Under the pieces are notes generated by a model. The model was not told the DNA's origin. It searched no databases and saw only the letters and a list, made by a program, of their open reading frames with translations. From Lunularia cruciata (lineage: Eukaryota > Streptophyta > Marchantiopsida > Lunulariales > Lunulariaceae), in assembly GCA_948567375.1 (NCBI GenBank), contig OX419760.1:5456001-5520000 (forward strand): a stretch of 64,000 nucleotides of DNA. The letters are read 5' to 3'. The position numbers were made by a program, and so were the translations under genes. The stretch's first letter is position 1, and each line of letters opens with the position of its first letter. Below are positions 34,641 through 47,090 of the stretch, in pieces.

Positions 34641-37600
34641 AAGATGACTGATATACGGTTGCTTGCTTCTAGTTCAATAGCGTTGGATAACAATTTGGAC
34701 TGACAATTAGCATAGACTTGTCTCATAATAGACTGATTGAGTCTCATTCATTCTAAAGCACCGAGCTTTTAAGGGACCACATTTGGAAGATAGTTTAAGG
34801 TATTTCATGTCACGATTTGTCCGATGAATGTATCGAAGATTCATCTCAAGGACGTTAATATAGTAACTTCGAAATTGGAGCGCCACTTGACCCCAAAACT
34901 TGAACACAAAGTTCTAAACATTTGTGTCACAAAAGGGAAAACAACCCGCACTACGGAAGCAGTAATCCACCATACCTTTACAGGTAAGGTACTTGTGAAA
35001 AGAAAAATCCTCGAGCTTAGAAAAGTTGATGGAATCGCTACAGTTGTTATCAGGAAGCGATTGTATTGAATTTGAGGTTTATTCTCTACCCTGTGGTCCC
35101 TCGTACAGCTTTGTTATCATCTCGATGACTATTGCTTTCTTCTTTCGCCACGATTCTTGTGTATGGTACTCTTTTCGGGAGGCCACCGTCCCACATAGTA
35201 CTGGAGACAACTGCTTCAAGTGCTGGTGCACGCACAGTCTTACGAGACCTTTAGTTAGAAAATGATGGGGGTTTGGTCCGGCATGTTACTTAGTTCTGGA
35301 TTTCTCTTCAAACAAGAATTATACGCTGCAGATGACAGCGAACTATCCCAGTTGGACCATTTCTTTCCGGCAACTATGCATTGACTTTTGAACTTGATAA
35401 CGTAGGCATGGTAGTAAAAGGAGTGGGTCTGGAAAAAATAAAATCGTTTTGTAACTGCAGAGATGCTTTTCTCGCATTATTGACACTACTTTTAACTAAC
35501 AAACATGTGCTAAGTTGTTTGTGACAAGCAAAACGTCAATCAACAGAAAGTTTCCTATCGACGAAATTCTTTGATCAAGTCTTGATCGTTACGGTCTGCT
35601 CTTGAAGGTCACGCCATCTTGATGATCACGCACAAAATAGATCCGTCGGAAATCGATGAACCGTTGTCCATATGAACTCCGTGCTGATTCGCGTAGTTTT
35701 AGTAAGGTTCTTAAGTACAACGAATAACGCTTGCTCCACAGCACCCAACCCCAAAAGACCAAGCAAGCAAGTAATGACTACCGTGAAATTGGATACGGAA
35801 GATCATCTCTATTTACAGCACTTTGGTTTCTTAATAGCATAGTTGGACGTTATCTCAACAACAAATGAGTGACATAGCCCGCAGCCATTCAAAGAGCAGG
35901 TAAAGCGTATTGAAGATCTGTCACTTAAAAAACACAAGTTTCGAGGAGACCGAAAACCCGGATTGAACGCCTTGGGCACATGAGTACTACAACAACATGA
36001 AACTTGAGTTTAAGAAAGCTTTGATTCGTTGACTGGCACCATATGTTATCGATTATCGAGTGTAGTTGAAGTGGAATTTTATCTGCTATCTTGTGGTTTC
36101 ATCTTGCAACATCCTCTAAATGAATGTTTAGTTTACATCCTCCTACCGTCACTTCAAACAAAAGCAAGTTGATGGAAGGTCTCTTGGAATCTTCTCTTAA
36201 AGATCAGGGATTGTGATCACAATCGGGGTAACTTGATCACAATCCCTGATCCCTGGTAAAAGTGTGTCATCTACGGATTGTGAAGTTTGAACCAGTTCAT
36301 GCATATGGGGTCCGACTTTTCAACTTGTATAAGGTATTAGAGTACACTTTCTGCTTTACGACTACCATTCTTTGTAGGGAGAGCATTTGGAACATGGTAA
36401 CTCTCATTTTCTCCAGTCATGAATGAGAAAATAAATACGTGAACGAAGTATGTCGTTCTTTTTCTTTGATGAGACAGCAAGTATCACTGTCTAAGCCTGA
36501 CTTCAGAGCGTGTAAGAAAGTCTGCTATCAACCTTATTTTCCCAACTATGCTGACCTTCCTTCTCTATTTTGATTTTCTTCTTGGCTGTACCGGTAATGA
36601 TCAGCCATTTTGATCTTCTTCTGCCGTATCTTAGCATTTATTATAGTACTCCCTACGTTGTCCTCCACTGCAGGGAGATCATGGATCACTTGAGGAGGTC
36701 TTATCCCCTCGCACGATTGGATTGTCGTAGAAACGAGTAAAAGCCAACACCTTCAAGTGAAAGCGACTTCTCGTTCGTTGAAAACCATCATTGATCATCA
36801 AGGGACGACCACTTTAACAAAATTAGGTTTGCCGTAGTCTATGTGTTGATTTCTTTCCTTCACTGCTGCTTGGAGTGAAGCATAGTTGTCCCAACTTCCT
36901 GATTGCTGATGATTACCATGTCTGAGCGTGAAGGTGATTAAATGCATTCTTTAAAACTGTAAGATGCAATCGAACATTTTCTGAGCATACGATCGAAAAT
37001 TATGAATGGTCGATGTTTGAGATTCTGCGCCGTTTTGAGACGCCATGTCTGATCATCGAGGAGGCGTGGAGTTTAAGGATGGAAACCCGTAAGACTGACG
37101 AGAAACAATTCTTGCCGGTGCTGATGTAAATTTCTGTGTAAGCTCAGATTATGACTAGGTTTAATTCACATAAACTATACTCATTCCAGACGGTGGGAGA
37201 CAATGTCTACAACTTGCACTGGTGCTTTCTCGAACCCAGTGTTTGAAAGCTCTTACGGTCGAGAGGAGTTAGTTACAGTAGTTACCCTAACCTGCATTAT
37301 GTCATTTGTCAGTGCTTAGATTGGATGCTATTGTCTGTTTCAGTATGTCCAGAAGATTCAACCGCATCTTCTCGACGGAAAGCGACAGGAAGTTGAACAC
37401 ACTGTGAGGTCTCTTTTTGTGGGGCTGATTTGTGTGCGTTCAAGTCCAGGGTCAAGTTGCCCACTCCCCGTCGTCCAGCCCAAATCGAATATGATGCAAT
37501 CTACACTTGGTTTCCTCGGTTGTAAGACGATAACTACAGTCCTTCTCCACCCATTTCAAAGGAAGTACTGTATGTATCACCCCATTGACTTACGCCTTCT

Positions 37601-39782
37601 TCTCTTTGGAACAAAGAGAAATTTGCAAGCAATAGTGACTTGGTGTAATCCTAAATTCTAGACGAGATTTCTCCCGTCAGTCAATTATCACATCACAACG
37701 GAGATAATAATCCATTGTACACTTTGCTTTCTCGTGTGCAACACAACTACAACTACAGTATCAGTGTCTTTTGTATACAAGCACTCCATTGACTATCCCT
37801 TTCCACGGTTTTGAACCACTATAGTATAAAGCTCCGACCACTAGCGACTTGGTCCAAGCCCCAAACTCCAAAATAATTACTTTCGTCCTTACCAGCGTGC
37901 GTCAACGCTTCGAACACTCCAACACGTAGAGCAGGGTTCCGTAACTCAAGTACGCAGTAGTGTAGAAGCGAAATATCAAGTCCACGGAGGTGTGCCTGCG
38001 AAACCGAAGGTGCGGGAAGATATCGAGTAAGGAGACGCACGGCGTAGGCCTGAAGATGTCGTTTTAGATCCACTTCTATCCATTTGCACAGTGTTTAGCA
38101 GATAAGACTCCGATAGAGTACAGAATTCAGTTTTGTAACCCTACAATGTCAGAAATGATCGCAGTGAAGCAAAATTTCCCACTCGTTCTCCACACGCTTT
38201 CGAGATACCTCAAGTCAAAATTGCTCGGTCAATCATGCGCGCGTTTGTCCAGAATCACACGTAACACAAAGTTAGCGCGGCCACACAAAACTTGCCTGTT
38301 CGTAAAATGGCACCTAGGACAAATTCTTCGTACAGGTTTGCACTGAACTGTACTCCCCACACTTGCTTTTGATTGCTTTTTATTTCTCTGCCCATGTCGA
38401 ACCTTTCCTTCTACAGAAGCCTCTTCCGGGTTTTTATAGATTCCACCACTGCTGCCTGCAGAGAATTTCGTCTATGGGAGAGGGGTCTGAAGGATGTTTA
38501 CACGCGCATCCAATCTTCGCGTATTAATAGCACGAGGTGCACAAGATTACAGTACAGGTGAGCAGTGGAGTACGAGTTCAGCCTTGAATGATGTTAGATT
38601 TAACGTTTCTTGTATTTAATATTCCCTCTGTCTAGACGAAATTGTAAAATATAACTCTCTCGACTTCAAACTTCACCAGAAATGAATAACAAATCAGTTA
38701 CTTCATCATGATTATCTTAGCTTTAATTAAGATTTTAATTAGTGTTAACAGTTGTTCCTACGCTACGTTACTTCCTTTTATGTGGTGACCATCAGACAAG
38801 ATAACGAATTACTGAAACTTTTGTCTTGTAGACGTGAAACCGTTATTTAGTTACAGACAGAATCATATGAAATCAAGCATTTGTCTGAATTAAACTAGTG
38901 TGACGGTATGTCATTGAATGGCGAAACATACACTGAGACTATCCAGATTCCTCGAGATTCATATCACGTTACGTTGGGGAGAGTTAGGGAACACCTAGTC
39001 GTCGCTAGAAGAGATTTGAAGGAGAGAAGCAAAGAAATCAACTTCATTGCCTCTGTACCCAATTGCCCTTCTGCTCATGCTTGGGATTGTTTCCAGGAAG
39101 GGAAGAGCCACGAGGGGACCCAGGTTTCATCCCCTAACATAAAGGGATGGCTATCCAGCCAATCGAGGCCGCCTGCCCATCCATCGAGTCCATGGAGCGG
39201 CTTAGACTCCAACTAATGAATCCGCCGGCGCCACTTGTCTGTGACAAAATCCAACAAAGTCTAGCCCTCCGCGAGATTTAGGTCCACGTAGGCCTGTATC
39301 TCTTTATGCTACCCCGCCTGATGCTGATCTGTATTTGGTTACTGGTCTGTTTTCCTCTGCGATCAGAATTTTCCTAGGATTCCTTGTGAAGGTCTTCTCC
39401 TAATTCTTCTTCCTTTGCTGTTTCATCTCTTGCTTCGGGAAGTCCTCAATGAAAGAATATTTCCCGGAGATGGACTTATCAGTACCCCGACTTTGGCTCT
39501 TCGACTTAACTGTGCTCTAAGATCCAAAAGACTTAACTGTACACCAACGCTTGCCTTGGGCTTTGTCAGGCCGCGTTGGCGAAGAAATTTTCGTACAACT
39601 AGACTTGGTTCTTATAACGTTCACTGTAATATAGAGGAATAAATTCAGTGTAAATCATCGCAGTTGTGAGAATCAGCCAACACCTTCTTCACTTCATCGA
39701 CCAATCACTCCCGATAGCGAAGGGAAGGGGAGGGGAGAGAAATGGGATAGAAAGGGTGACAAGGAATACAGAAGCTGTAGGA
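34641..39782. other. Long stretch without a recognised gene
   Basis: Open frames are short and lack domains or ATG/Kozak context. The one ATG frame over 100 codons (38,908-39,216, MSLNGETYTETIQIPRDSYH) shows no family signature. A perfect hairpin lies at 36,202-36,251. The sequence resembles single-copy intergenic plant DNA. Confidence 0.45.
36202..36251. repeat. Hairpin with 18-bp perfect arms
   Basis: GATCAGGGATTGTGATCA (36,202-36,219) is the exact reverse complement of 36,234-36,251. The loop is 14 nt. Confidence 0.9.
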
Positions 39783-39912
39783 TATATTTCTCATATCATA
39801 GTACTATGGGGGTTCAGCTCCGTTTTCCCTCTTGTGTTTTATCCTTGTACTGCTTGGCTTGATGGGTCTTCCATTCTTCTTGTTATCCTGCGCGGTCGCC
39901 TTTCTCTCTTGA
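39783..39912 (+). repeat. LINE 3'-tail-like repeat copy
   Basis: The copy runs from a form of TTTCTCATAT through GGGGGTTCAGCTC, CTTGATGGGTCTTCC and GCGCGGTCGCC. This is the same string of landmarks as in the tails beside the two LINE fragments (44.4 and 60.9 kb). It is in the LINE-sense orientation on the plus strand, with no partner arm nearby. Confidence 0.7.
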
Positions 39913-40660
39913 CACAGAAGCTAAACCTCTTGATTCCTTCGCACGCATAATGAACGATGTGGTCGTACGAGGAGCCCGGGGGTGTGCGTCCCTTTCGAAA
40001 TTCATTGAGAGGTCGACCATTCTGTCAATGCTCCAGGGTAAGATTTCTAACGTGTCTAGAGGACACTCCGATTTTGGATCTTTAATACATTCCTCTGTGA
40101 TACACAGAATTGGAATCTCTAAATTGAGATTCGTGTACTGTCCTATTTATGAATTGTCGTCTATAAACTCATGGAGAAATGTCTTAAGCACACCCAGCAG
40201 AGAAGGGAACTCGATCGACGACCACGAAGAGATAGACTGGATTGCCGCAGCGTCGGCACCCAGACATGCGTTCTCAGGAAATCGGATATGTTCCTCGAGG
40301 CACTCACTCCACTCCTCGTTACCAGTGCCCCGCTTCAGCATCCAGTGTCCTTTCGACATATTCTATAGTCAGAGAAATTTCCACCCGTTTTCTAGCTCCT
40401 TCTGTCAAGATATCGATGCTCAACTCTCGAAATGAACTTCATGGAGGAACTACCGAAGTTTTGAGTAAGATTTAGCAACGCTGACGGTAAACGGTCCCGT
40501 CTTTTCTCCACATCTAATCGACTTTCTGTGATGGCTGTACGTGTTCATGCAGCTGAGCGACGCTCATAAATTGAGCTTATGAACTAAGAACTGGAGGAAG
40601 TTCCTCAAGCAGAAATTGTCTAAACAGTCAACGAAACAAAGTTTTCTAAGCATTCAACGA

Positions 40661-40721
40661 ACTCCCCGGAGCTAGCTCCAACTACCGGGGAGCTCGCCTC
40701 TGACGATGAGCTCCCCGGAGT
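40661..40721. repeat. Inverted repeat with 13-bp arms and a third partial arm
   Basis: ACTCCCCGGAGCT (40,661-40,673) is the exact reverse complement of 40,709-40,721. A further CCGGGGAGCT lies between them (40,685-40,694), allowing alternative pairings. Confidence 0.8.
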
Positions 40722-41825
40722 GTCACCCAGTTCAATGGTTCTACAAATTACAGTTCTCGATAACTACCTTACTCAATTCACATACAAGAACGCTTTGGTT
40801 TTTAACCCTTTTTATAAATTAAAATTTAACTAGTAAATTCATTGTCAACTAAGGTAATCAGCGGCCACGTTGTCCACGTAAGCCTTAGGAATCTGTTTAG
40901 TCGTTTGGCCAACCTAGGGTACCGTTAAGCCGAAGTGCGAAAGGTGGGGTGCTCTCTATTCCATCCTGGAATGTTTTCCGTAGCATACATGCGTTTATGA
41001 TGAATAGTTGAATGATCAACGAGTACGCTCACAAGTACACGTGCTAACATTCTTACATTAGTAGTTAGCATGTGTTGATTATCATGCTAAAACATCTTCA
41101 TTAAGTTTCAGAGACTTATGGGTTCTGCAATTGCAAAAGAAGATAATATTAAGCTGAAGGGCGAACAACGAAATTGGCTATGAGATTTTTAGTCAAGGAG
41201 GTGACATTGGAGAACATTTGGCCAGTGGAATGTGTGTGGTAGTCAAATAGTTTGGGGACTGAAGCCACTTTGTTCACTACAGTATACACTAATTTCCAGG
41301 AGTTCGTCGACTTCCAATGGATTCTTAGTGGGCATTCCATGCGAAACTCTTGGGAGGCAGGCGTGGCTCGAATCGTGAGCTTAATTGATGGCCGAACATG
41401 GGCAAATACGATACTCGGTTTGGAAAGATTTCCCCAGCCCAGAAACAAAGCATATTGTCTATAAAAACCCAAGAGTTGATGATTCACCAGTTCTTGTTGA
41501 AACGATTGAGGGTGGGTCGAAGTAAGTGGTAAAGACAACGGTAATGAGATAGCATCAAAGTTTCCAGGATTAATTACCATGTGAATAAGATAATCAAAGA
41601 AACGGCGGTATGCTATCAATCTATAATAATCATCCTTATTTTATTGAGAATATTCTCTAGATAAAAGCTTCACTCATTTACAGTTCACACAGTGATGGGT
41701 GCTCTGATGTGTATTATTGTTTCGTTACTAGCCATTGCCAGAGTAGCGCGAAAGATACCTGGACTCTCTTTGAGGTGGGTCAGGCGAGTGCCAAACATCG
41801 AGACGCCCACTCCTGCTCCAGACGG

Positions 41826-42013
41826 CGCGCGCCCGGGCCACAGGAGCGCTCCTGACCGCAAAATTCCTCCCGCGTCATGAATAATCCGTGAAGTCTCAAA
41901 CCATATATCAACGCACAAGGCGAGTGCCCGGGTCACAGAAGCGCTCGTGACGGCAGAGTTCCTTCCGCGCCGTGAATAATTCGTGAAGTCGCAAAGCATA
42001 TATCGACCCAAGT
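41826..42013. repeat. 95-bp tandem duplication, GC-rich
   Basis: Two copies with a period of about 95 bp share GCCCGGG(C/T)CACAG(G/A)AGCGCTC, TGAATAAT(C/T)CGTGAAGTC and CATATATC. Identity is about 80-85% by eye. Confidence 0.75.
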
Positions 42014-42839
42014 GCCAAAGGTCTCTGGTTGGTGGACAGGTTGATCTTGTTTCGACGTTTCCAACATGAGTGATCTCAAACCTGAATGCTTTTGGCTATA
42101 GTTTTAAAATAATAATAGTTGGTGGTTGATTTACAATGTCGTTCCTCTTAAGGGCAAAAAACTTCATGCACTCTCCATCTTCGAAACAAAATTTTAACCC
42201 CATTTGAATCAAGCGAATCAAAATTTTAACAGTAAATAATTCCATTTATGATGTAACTGTGTGTCTAAACAGATGAAACAATAACCTTTTCGAAAAATAT
42301 ATCTCTTCGAAGGAAGATTAGAGGGAGTAGAATCGAGAATAAAGACTTAACTGTCTCTTTTCATTCCACACACAAACGAAAAGAATTCTCTTTCCACCCG
42401 TTGATAAGAAACGGAGGTTCTTCAAACTTTACTATGAGGGGAGAAGTTCCCCTCTTAACTGTATCTAACTTAACTCTTGGATCGATAATCTTAACGATCC
42501 AAAATGAAACACCGGTTCGGACAACGGCTAGCTTCATTCATGGAAATACATACCCATGTGAGAGCATTTGGATGAAATTCTTGATGGAAGCCCAAGAAAT
42601 CAGTATCTGTATGAAGACAGACTTGTCTTGTCCGTTACACAAAACTGCTAGGCAAATTGTTCTCTTAAATTCATGATCCTTAACCTCAGTTTCTGGGCAT
42701 CAACATGTTCAACGATGTAGACCATGCTATATATCGATAGATGCAAATCTAATAAAAACCCTAGAGAAGAGACCCCTGACAATACAGTTTAAGCAATCGA
42801 ACGTGTACAATATCTGTAATACCAATAGAAAGTTAAATC

Positions 42840-43196
42840 ACGGATGGGGTCTTCCCGTCCTTCGGATTTGCAACGCGGTCGCCTTTTCTGATAGAAATTT
42901 AAATCACGATAAACAAAGTCAGCCACTCCGTCAGGTCTCGTCAAGGTTCGGTCTTTGATTCCAGAAGTGGATTGCTTTCTTTCCTACTTGTCACCTTTGA
43001 AGCTACTTAGAAGAAAATCCTTAATAGCCAAAAGGTGATGAAACACTCAGTAAGTAAGTAGGCGACCGCGTAGGAAAACCGAAGGATTGGAAGACCCTAT
43101 CAAGGGAGAGAAAAAAAAGGTAACATGGGTCTAAGTCCCAATAGAGTTTATATGAGAAATCTGCCTTACAGCACCTAAGATATCCAAGCTATGAAA
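42840..43196. repeat. Tail-to-tail pair of LINE 3'-tail-like repeats
   Basis: The left arm (42,840-42,893, sense) reads GATGGGGTCTTCCCGTCC through GCGGTCGCC. The right arm (43,056-43,196, antisense) reads GGCGACCGCG through GAAGACCCTATCAAGG, GTCTAAGTCCCAATAG, GAGAAATCTGC and GCACCTAAGATATCCAAG. The arms face each other across about 160 bp. Confidence 0.7.
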
Positions 43197-43377
43197 CAAT
43201 ATATATCTCCTTTGACTACCAACCGACAACATCAAAGTCAAGGACCCACCATTTAAGTGCGCCATTCTACTACTCCGTTGTTCAATCACACTCGATAAGC
43301 GAGTGTCATGGCAAAGCAGCGAGCATGGATCACACAAGTTTAGAACAACGTGCCAGGTTTGTTTTATGACTCTATTG

Positions 43378-43895
43378 GGGCTTAGCTTCATTTTACCTTT
43401 TTCATCTCTCCTTTGATGGGGTCTTCCCATCCTTCATTGTTTCTACGCGATCGTCCTTTCTTTCTTCTTTGTTTGTTTTCTGCTGGTTATTTGCCTCACT
43501 AGCAGAAAGAAAGGCGGCTATCCTGTCTGTCCCTCGATCTAACTATCACCCCATTACACAAGGAAATTTCACATACTTTCTCTCCACAACTTTCATTCCT
43601 ACAATCTTGAAATTCTTGTGAAGAAATCTTCGGGAAACCAAAGCGTTGAGGATGCTCAGATATAGCAAGGGCAAAGTCACACTAGGGTCCACGAAGAAGT
43701 CAGTCAAGAGCACACTATGTATATTGTAGTCAACTACGCTCTGGATAAGCATTTTATAGGCCACCGTGGAGAAAGCATTTATACATACTCATAATGGAAA
43801 GCGACTCACATAAAGTAACAAGAAGGAAGGGAAGACCCTACTAAACTGTACAAGGAAAAAGGAAAAAGTAGAACTAAACCTCCTATAGAATAAAC
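43378..43895. repeat. Second tail-to-tail pair of LINE 3'-tail-like repeats
   Basis: The sense arm at 43,378-43,475 carries ATTGGGGCTTAGCTTCATTT, TTGATGGGGTCTTCCCATCC and ACGCGATCGTCC. The antisense arm at 43,797-43,895 carries AAGAAGGAAGGGAAGACCC and ACTGTACAAGG. The spacer is about 320 bp. Confidence 0.6.
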
Positions 43896-44029
43896 CCCGA
43901 TGGAAATGTATATTCACAAGTATGTGTACTTTGTCTGTAGGCCGGGGCTCGCTAAGTGTGGAGGATTTGTGCAATAGCAGAGGTGCGTGTGTTCTACAGT
44001 CTAGCGTGTAGCTCCGTCGGAGCGTTATT

Positions 44030-44379
44030 TGCAATGATGCCGGTTGTGTCTTATTCTAGAATCAGAAGAACTATGCAGTCTATTGCCAAGTGAGAAATAT
44101 GAGACCACGTGTGAAAACAAGAAGGATGAGAAGACCCCATCAAGCAATACAAGGAAAGACAAAGGGTATAATGCCCCAATAGTATATGTAAGAGGAATCT
44201 GACCTGCAATGATGCCGGTTGTGTCTTCTTCGAGAATCATAAGAACTATGCAGTCTATTGTCAAGTGAGAAAAATGAGGCCCCCATTGTGAAAACAAGAA
44301 GGATGAGAAGACCTCATCAAGCAATACAAGGAAAGACAAAGGGTATAAAGCCCCAATAGTATATGTAAGAGGAATCTGC
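44030..44379 (-). repeat. 175-bp tandem duplication containing the LINE tail
   Basis: Two head-to-tail copies (44,030-44,204 and 44,205-44,379) begin TGCAATGATGCCGGTTGTGTC and end near AAGAGGAATCTG. They differ at only a few sites. Each holds the antisense tail (AAGAAGGATGAGAAGACC, CATCAAGCAATACAAGG). The right copy runs straight into the LINE remnant. Confidence 0.85.
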
Positions 44380-47090
44380 CAGACTGACGACTTGCATATT
44401 TGAGCTATGCAAGTGGGATGGTCTACAAACAATTAGTACGTCCGATGAAGTATCACCTAGTGTAATTGTTCTCTTATGCATTGTACCAGTCAATGTTCTT
44501 TGTAGAGCAATGGACACATATTGTCTAAAATATAAGAATGATACCCTTGACTATTCAAAATATAAGAATGATACCCTTGACTATTCAAATAAAATATACT
44601 CGTGCACTCTCTAACAAAGAAGTCAAACACCACATCCATTGCTCCATATAACTCCAAGGCTAGAAGAACAAAGAGGTGATCTTGTTGCATACCCCTATAT
44701 ACTTGGAGATCTTGCCTACTACCACTTTGCTTGCCGCCCATCTCGGAGGATGGGTGATCACTCTCGCATCACGTGTAGAGTCTGTAACCACAATATCCGT
44801 TAATATCACATGGTCATCTTGGACCAAGCATAAGTATGTCTTGACTCATGTAGATTACAAAACATACCAACGCTCCTTCCAAGCAAGGTATATACTCGCT
44901 CATGATATGGCAAACAACTATATCCTTGATAGCATCATGGGTAGCTATCATGTGTCCTCCAAAAGAACACAGTGTCATATGGACCATTGCTGCATCTACT
45001 GTAGAACCACATGCACTAGTGGATAATGAAGATGCAGATGGGTGAACCAAACCTAGGCAAAACCTCATCGATGTAGAAAGTACCTAATGCAAGTCAAAAT
45101 GCCCTAATGCATGGTTGAGCTAGGATCCAAGTGTCTGCATCCTTGCTAGAGCAAGAGCAAAGACGTGCTCTAATAGCATGAGGAATGGATGAGTCAACTA
45201 AGAGAGAGTGTAATGTATGCTAACATTGTCGCTCCATCAAGGAAGACTGCAAATCTCTACTCCAATCTAATGGTAGGGAAGCAAAGGATGGAAGGTCATC
45301 CCGTTCATGTAGAGATATACCATCTCTTGTTTGTCACAATAATACTTGGAGAGAAAAAGATCCCTCCTCCACCTTGATCACATACATCTCCAAAATTGGC
45401 CTATCAACCACAAAATGGGAGGAAAGTAGAGGTGTCAAGAGAGCTTAATTACCCAAAAATGCTATAAGTGTCATCTCCTCCATAGAGAGTAGGCCTACTC
45501 CTCTGCACAAGATTGGTAGAGATGTTTTATCTACATGCCAAATCCTCGATCACCCACTCAAATATCTTTGGTCCAATGATATCATCAAAAATACTCATAA
45601 TCCTCATATCAAATGCTCTCAAATGTGACAAGAAGATCATAAAAGGAAGAACTATGCAAAGAAGGTAGGTTGGTCTATGGGGAATACTAGAGGAGGGTAT
45701 ACCAAATGTAACTTGTGGATCTCTTCATAGAGGGAAGTCATCTACATCAAGAATATTCTCCACAAGGGTTACATCTAAGAAGCATGTGAAAAAATCCTTG
45801 GATCTTGGCACTCCAAGAATACGTAGACCATCTATAGATGTGATACAGCCCTCTAGAAGCTAGAGGTGAGAAGAAGTACCTTAAGGGAACCATGTTCTAT
45901 AGTTTGACACCTTGATTCTCAAGCCTACAAGATGAAGCTCGGTAGTCCAATGATCAAAGACCTGCTTGATCTGATCTATAGTGCCTATGATGCATGTATC
46001 ATCTGCCAAGGAGTGAAAAACACAAACTGGGATGACCAAAGTAGTAGATAATAGTGCTCTAAAGTGATAAATGGCAAATGAAGGTCCACCTAAAGGATCT
46101 TCTTATTGTGTACCAATGATCAACTCCAAGACATGCTAGAGGGAAGAAGGAGGGCCATAGAAAGACTACACAAAATGAATGAGAGTAGCCAAGGATCCAC
46201 CGGCCTCTCTAAGCTCTCAAAAGATAGATGCACATGAGACATTATTAAAAGCATTGTCAACATCCAACTATAGAACAATCCACTCTGGGTGGATATTTGA
46301 GAGTGCTCTGATGCTTAGAGATATAGCCTCACAACCTCCAGGTGTAGCAACTCCAAACTGATGTGGACTGAGGTGTTGTTGGAAGTGAGAATGATGCTGA
46401 AGGACAATGATATGGCTAACTAGAAGCAAAAAGACCTCCCCAATAGCAATCTGTCTAAAACTTCCCATGGACTTCTCCATTGCAAGAAGTTGACTAACAC
46501 TTAAGACCTAACTAAATGAAGTAGGAATCTCTCTCCTCGCTACTACTATAGCCACCTGAAAGAGCTTGATAAAATCATGAGAGGAATCATCAAGTTAGAA
46601 GTAATCTCTATGATGCTCATATACCATCCTTGACAAACCTCCTGAGGAGAGGTATGGAGCGATGCGTAACGCATGTGTAAAAAGTGGTCTATCAAGATAT
46701 AAAAGCTGCTCAGGTTGATAGTCTAAGACCTCTAGTGGTACTCACTCTACTATAACAAGATATAATAAGCGTAAGGAAGAGATGGTCTCATCAGTAGGAC
46801 TAGCCATAGACAAAGAACTCATGTTGCTCTACTATACTCTCTCACCTGCCCCAACATCCTACACCATCATAATCAAGTGGAATTTGTAGTATCATGTGGT
46901 TGAACTTGTCTCCTATGACAAGTAGCCACTCCTATAGACTCCTCTTGTAGGGCAGCCCAATCCTCCCTTCTGAATTTGCAAAATCTAGTAGCTCCCTCTC
47001 TCTGCTCCATACGCCCCCCTCTAGTATAGCAAAGACACAATCGATGAAGTAATAGGAATAAGAACCATTCTAACTCATCCATGGGATCAT
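44380..47090 (-). mobile_element. Broken LINE (non-LTR retrotransposon) ORF2 remnant
   Basis: The minus-strand translation shows a plant-type LINE reverse transcriptase in several frames. From 5' to 3' it reads RMEQREGATRFCKFRREDW (about 46,950-47,010), VAIVVARREIPTSF (about 46,520-46,560) and LLAMEKSMGSFRQIAIGEVF followed by HLSPHQFGVATPGGCEA (about 46,310-46,490). Next come LDVDNAFNNVS just left of that, EDPLGGPSFAIYHFRALL (about 46,060-46,115) and FHSLADDTCIIGTIDQI with the catalytic Asp pair (about 45,970-46,020). Downstream is a C-terminal part (MVHMTLCSFGGHMIATHDAI, about 44,930-44,985; LALELYGAMDVVFDF, about 44,620-44,665). There is an in-frame TAA just before EDPLGG, where related elements have Arg-Gln or Gln-Gly, and there are several frameshifts, so it is dead. 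Confidence 0.8.
44527..44586. repeat. Perfect 30-bp tandem duplication
   Basis: Two adjacent identical 30-bp units, each containing ATAAGAATGATACCCTTGAC, lie in the LINE 3' region. They are absent from the LINE fragment near 61.1 kb. Confidence 0.9.

Larger units (their letters stand above)
39913..42839. other. No recognised gene; short inverted and tandem repeats
   Basis: Frames at 39,950-40,435 and 41,149-41,619 are open but have no recognisable domain, and I do not support them as genes. The stretch includes the inverted repeats at 40,661-40,721 and the GC-rich 95-bp tandem at 41,826-42,013. Confidence 0.45.

Noticed and set aside
39950-40435. 161-codon frame starting with ATG
   Set aside because: Composition and the overlap with other equally long frames suggest chance; no domain seen.
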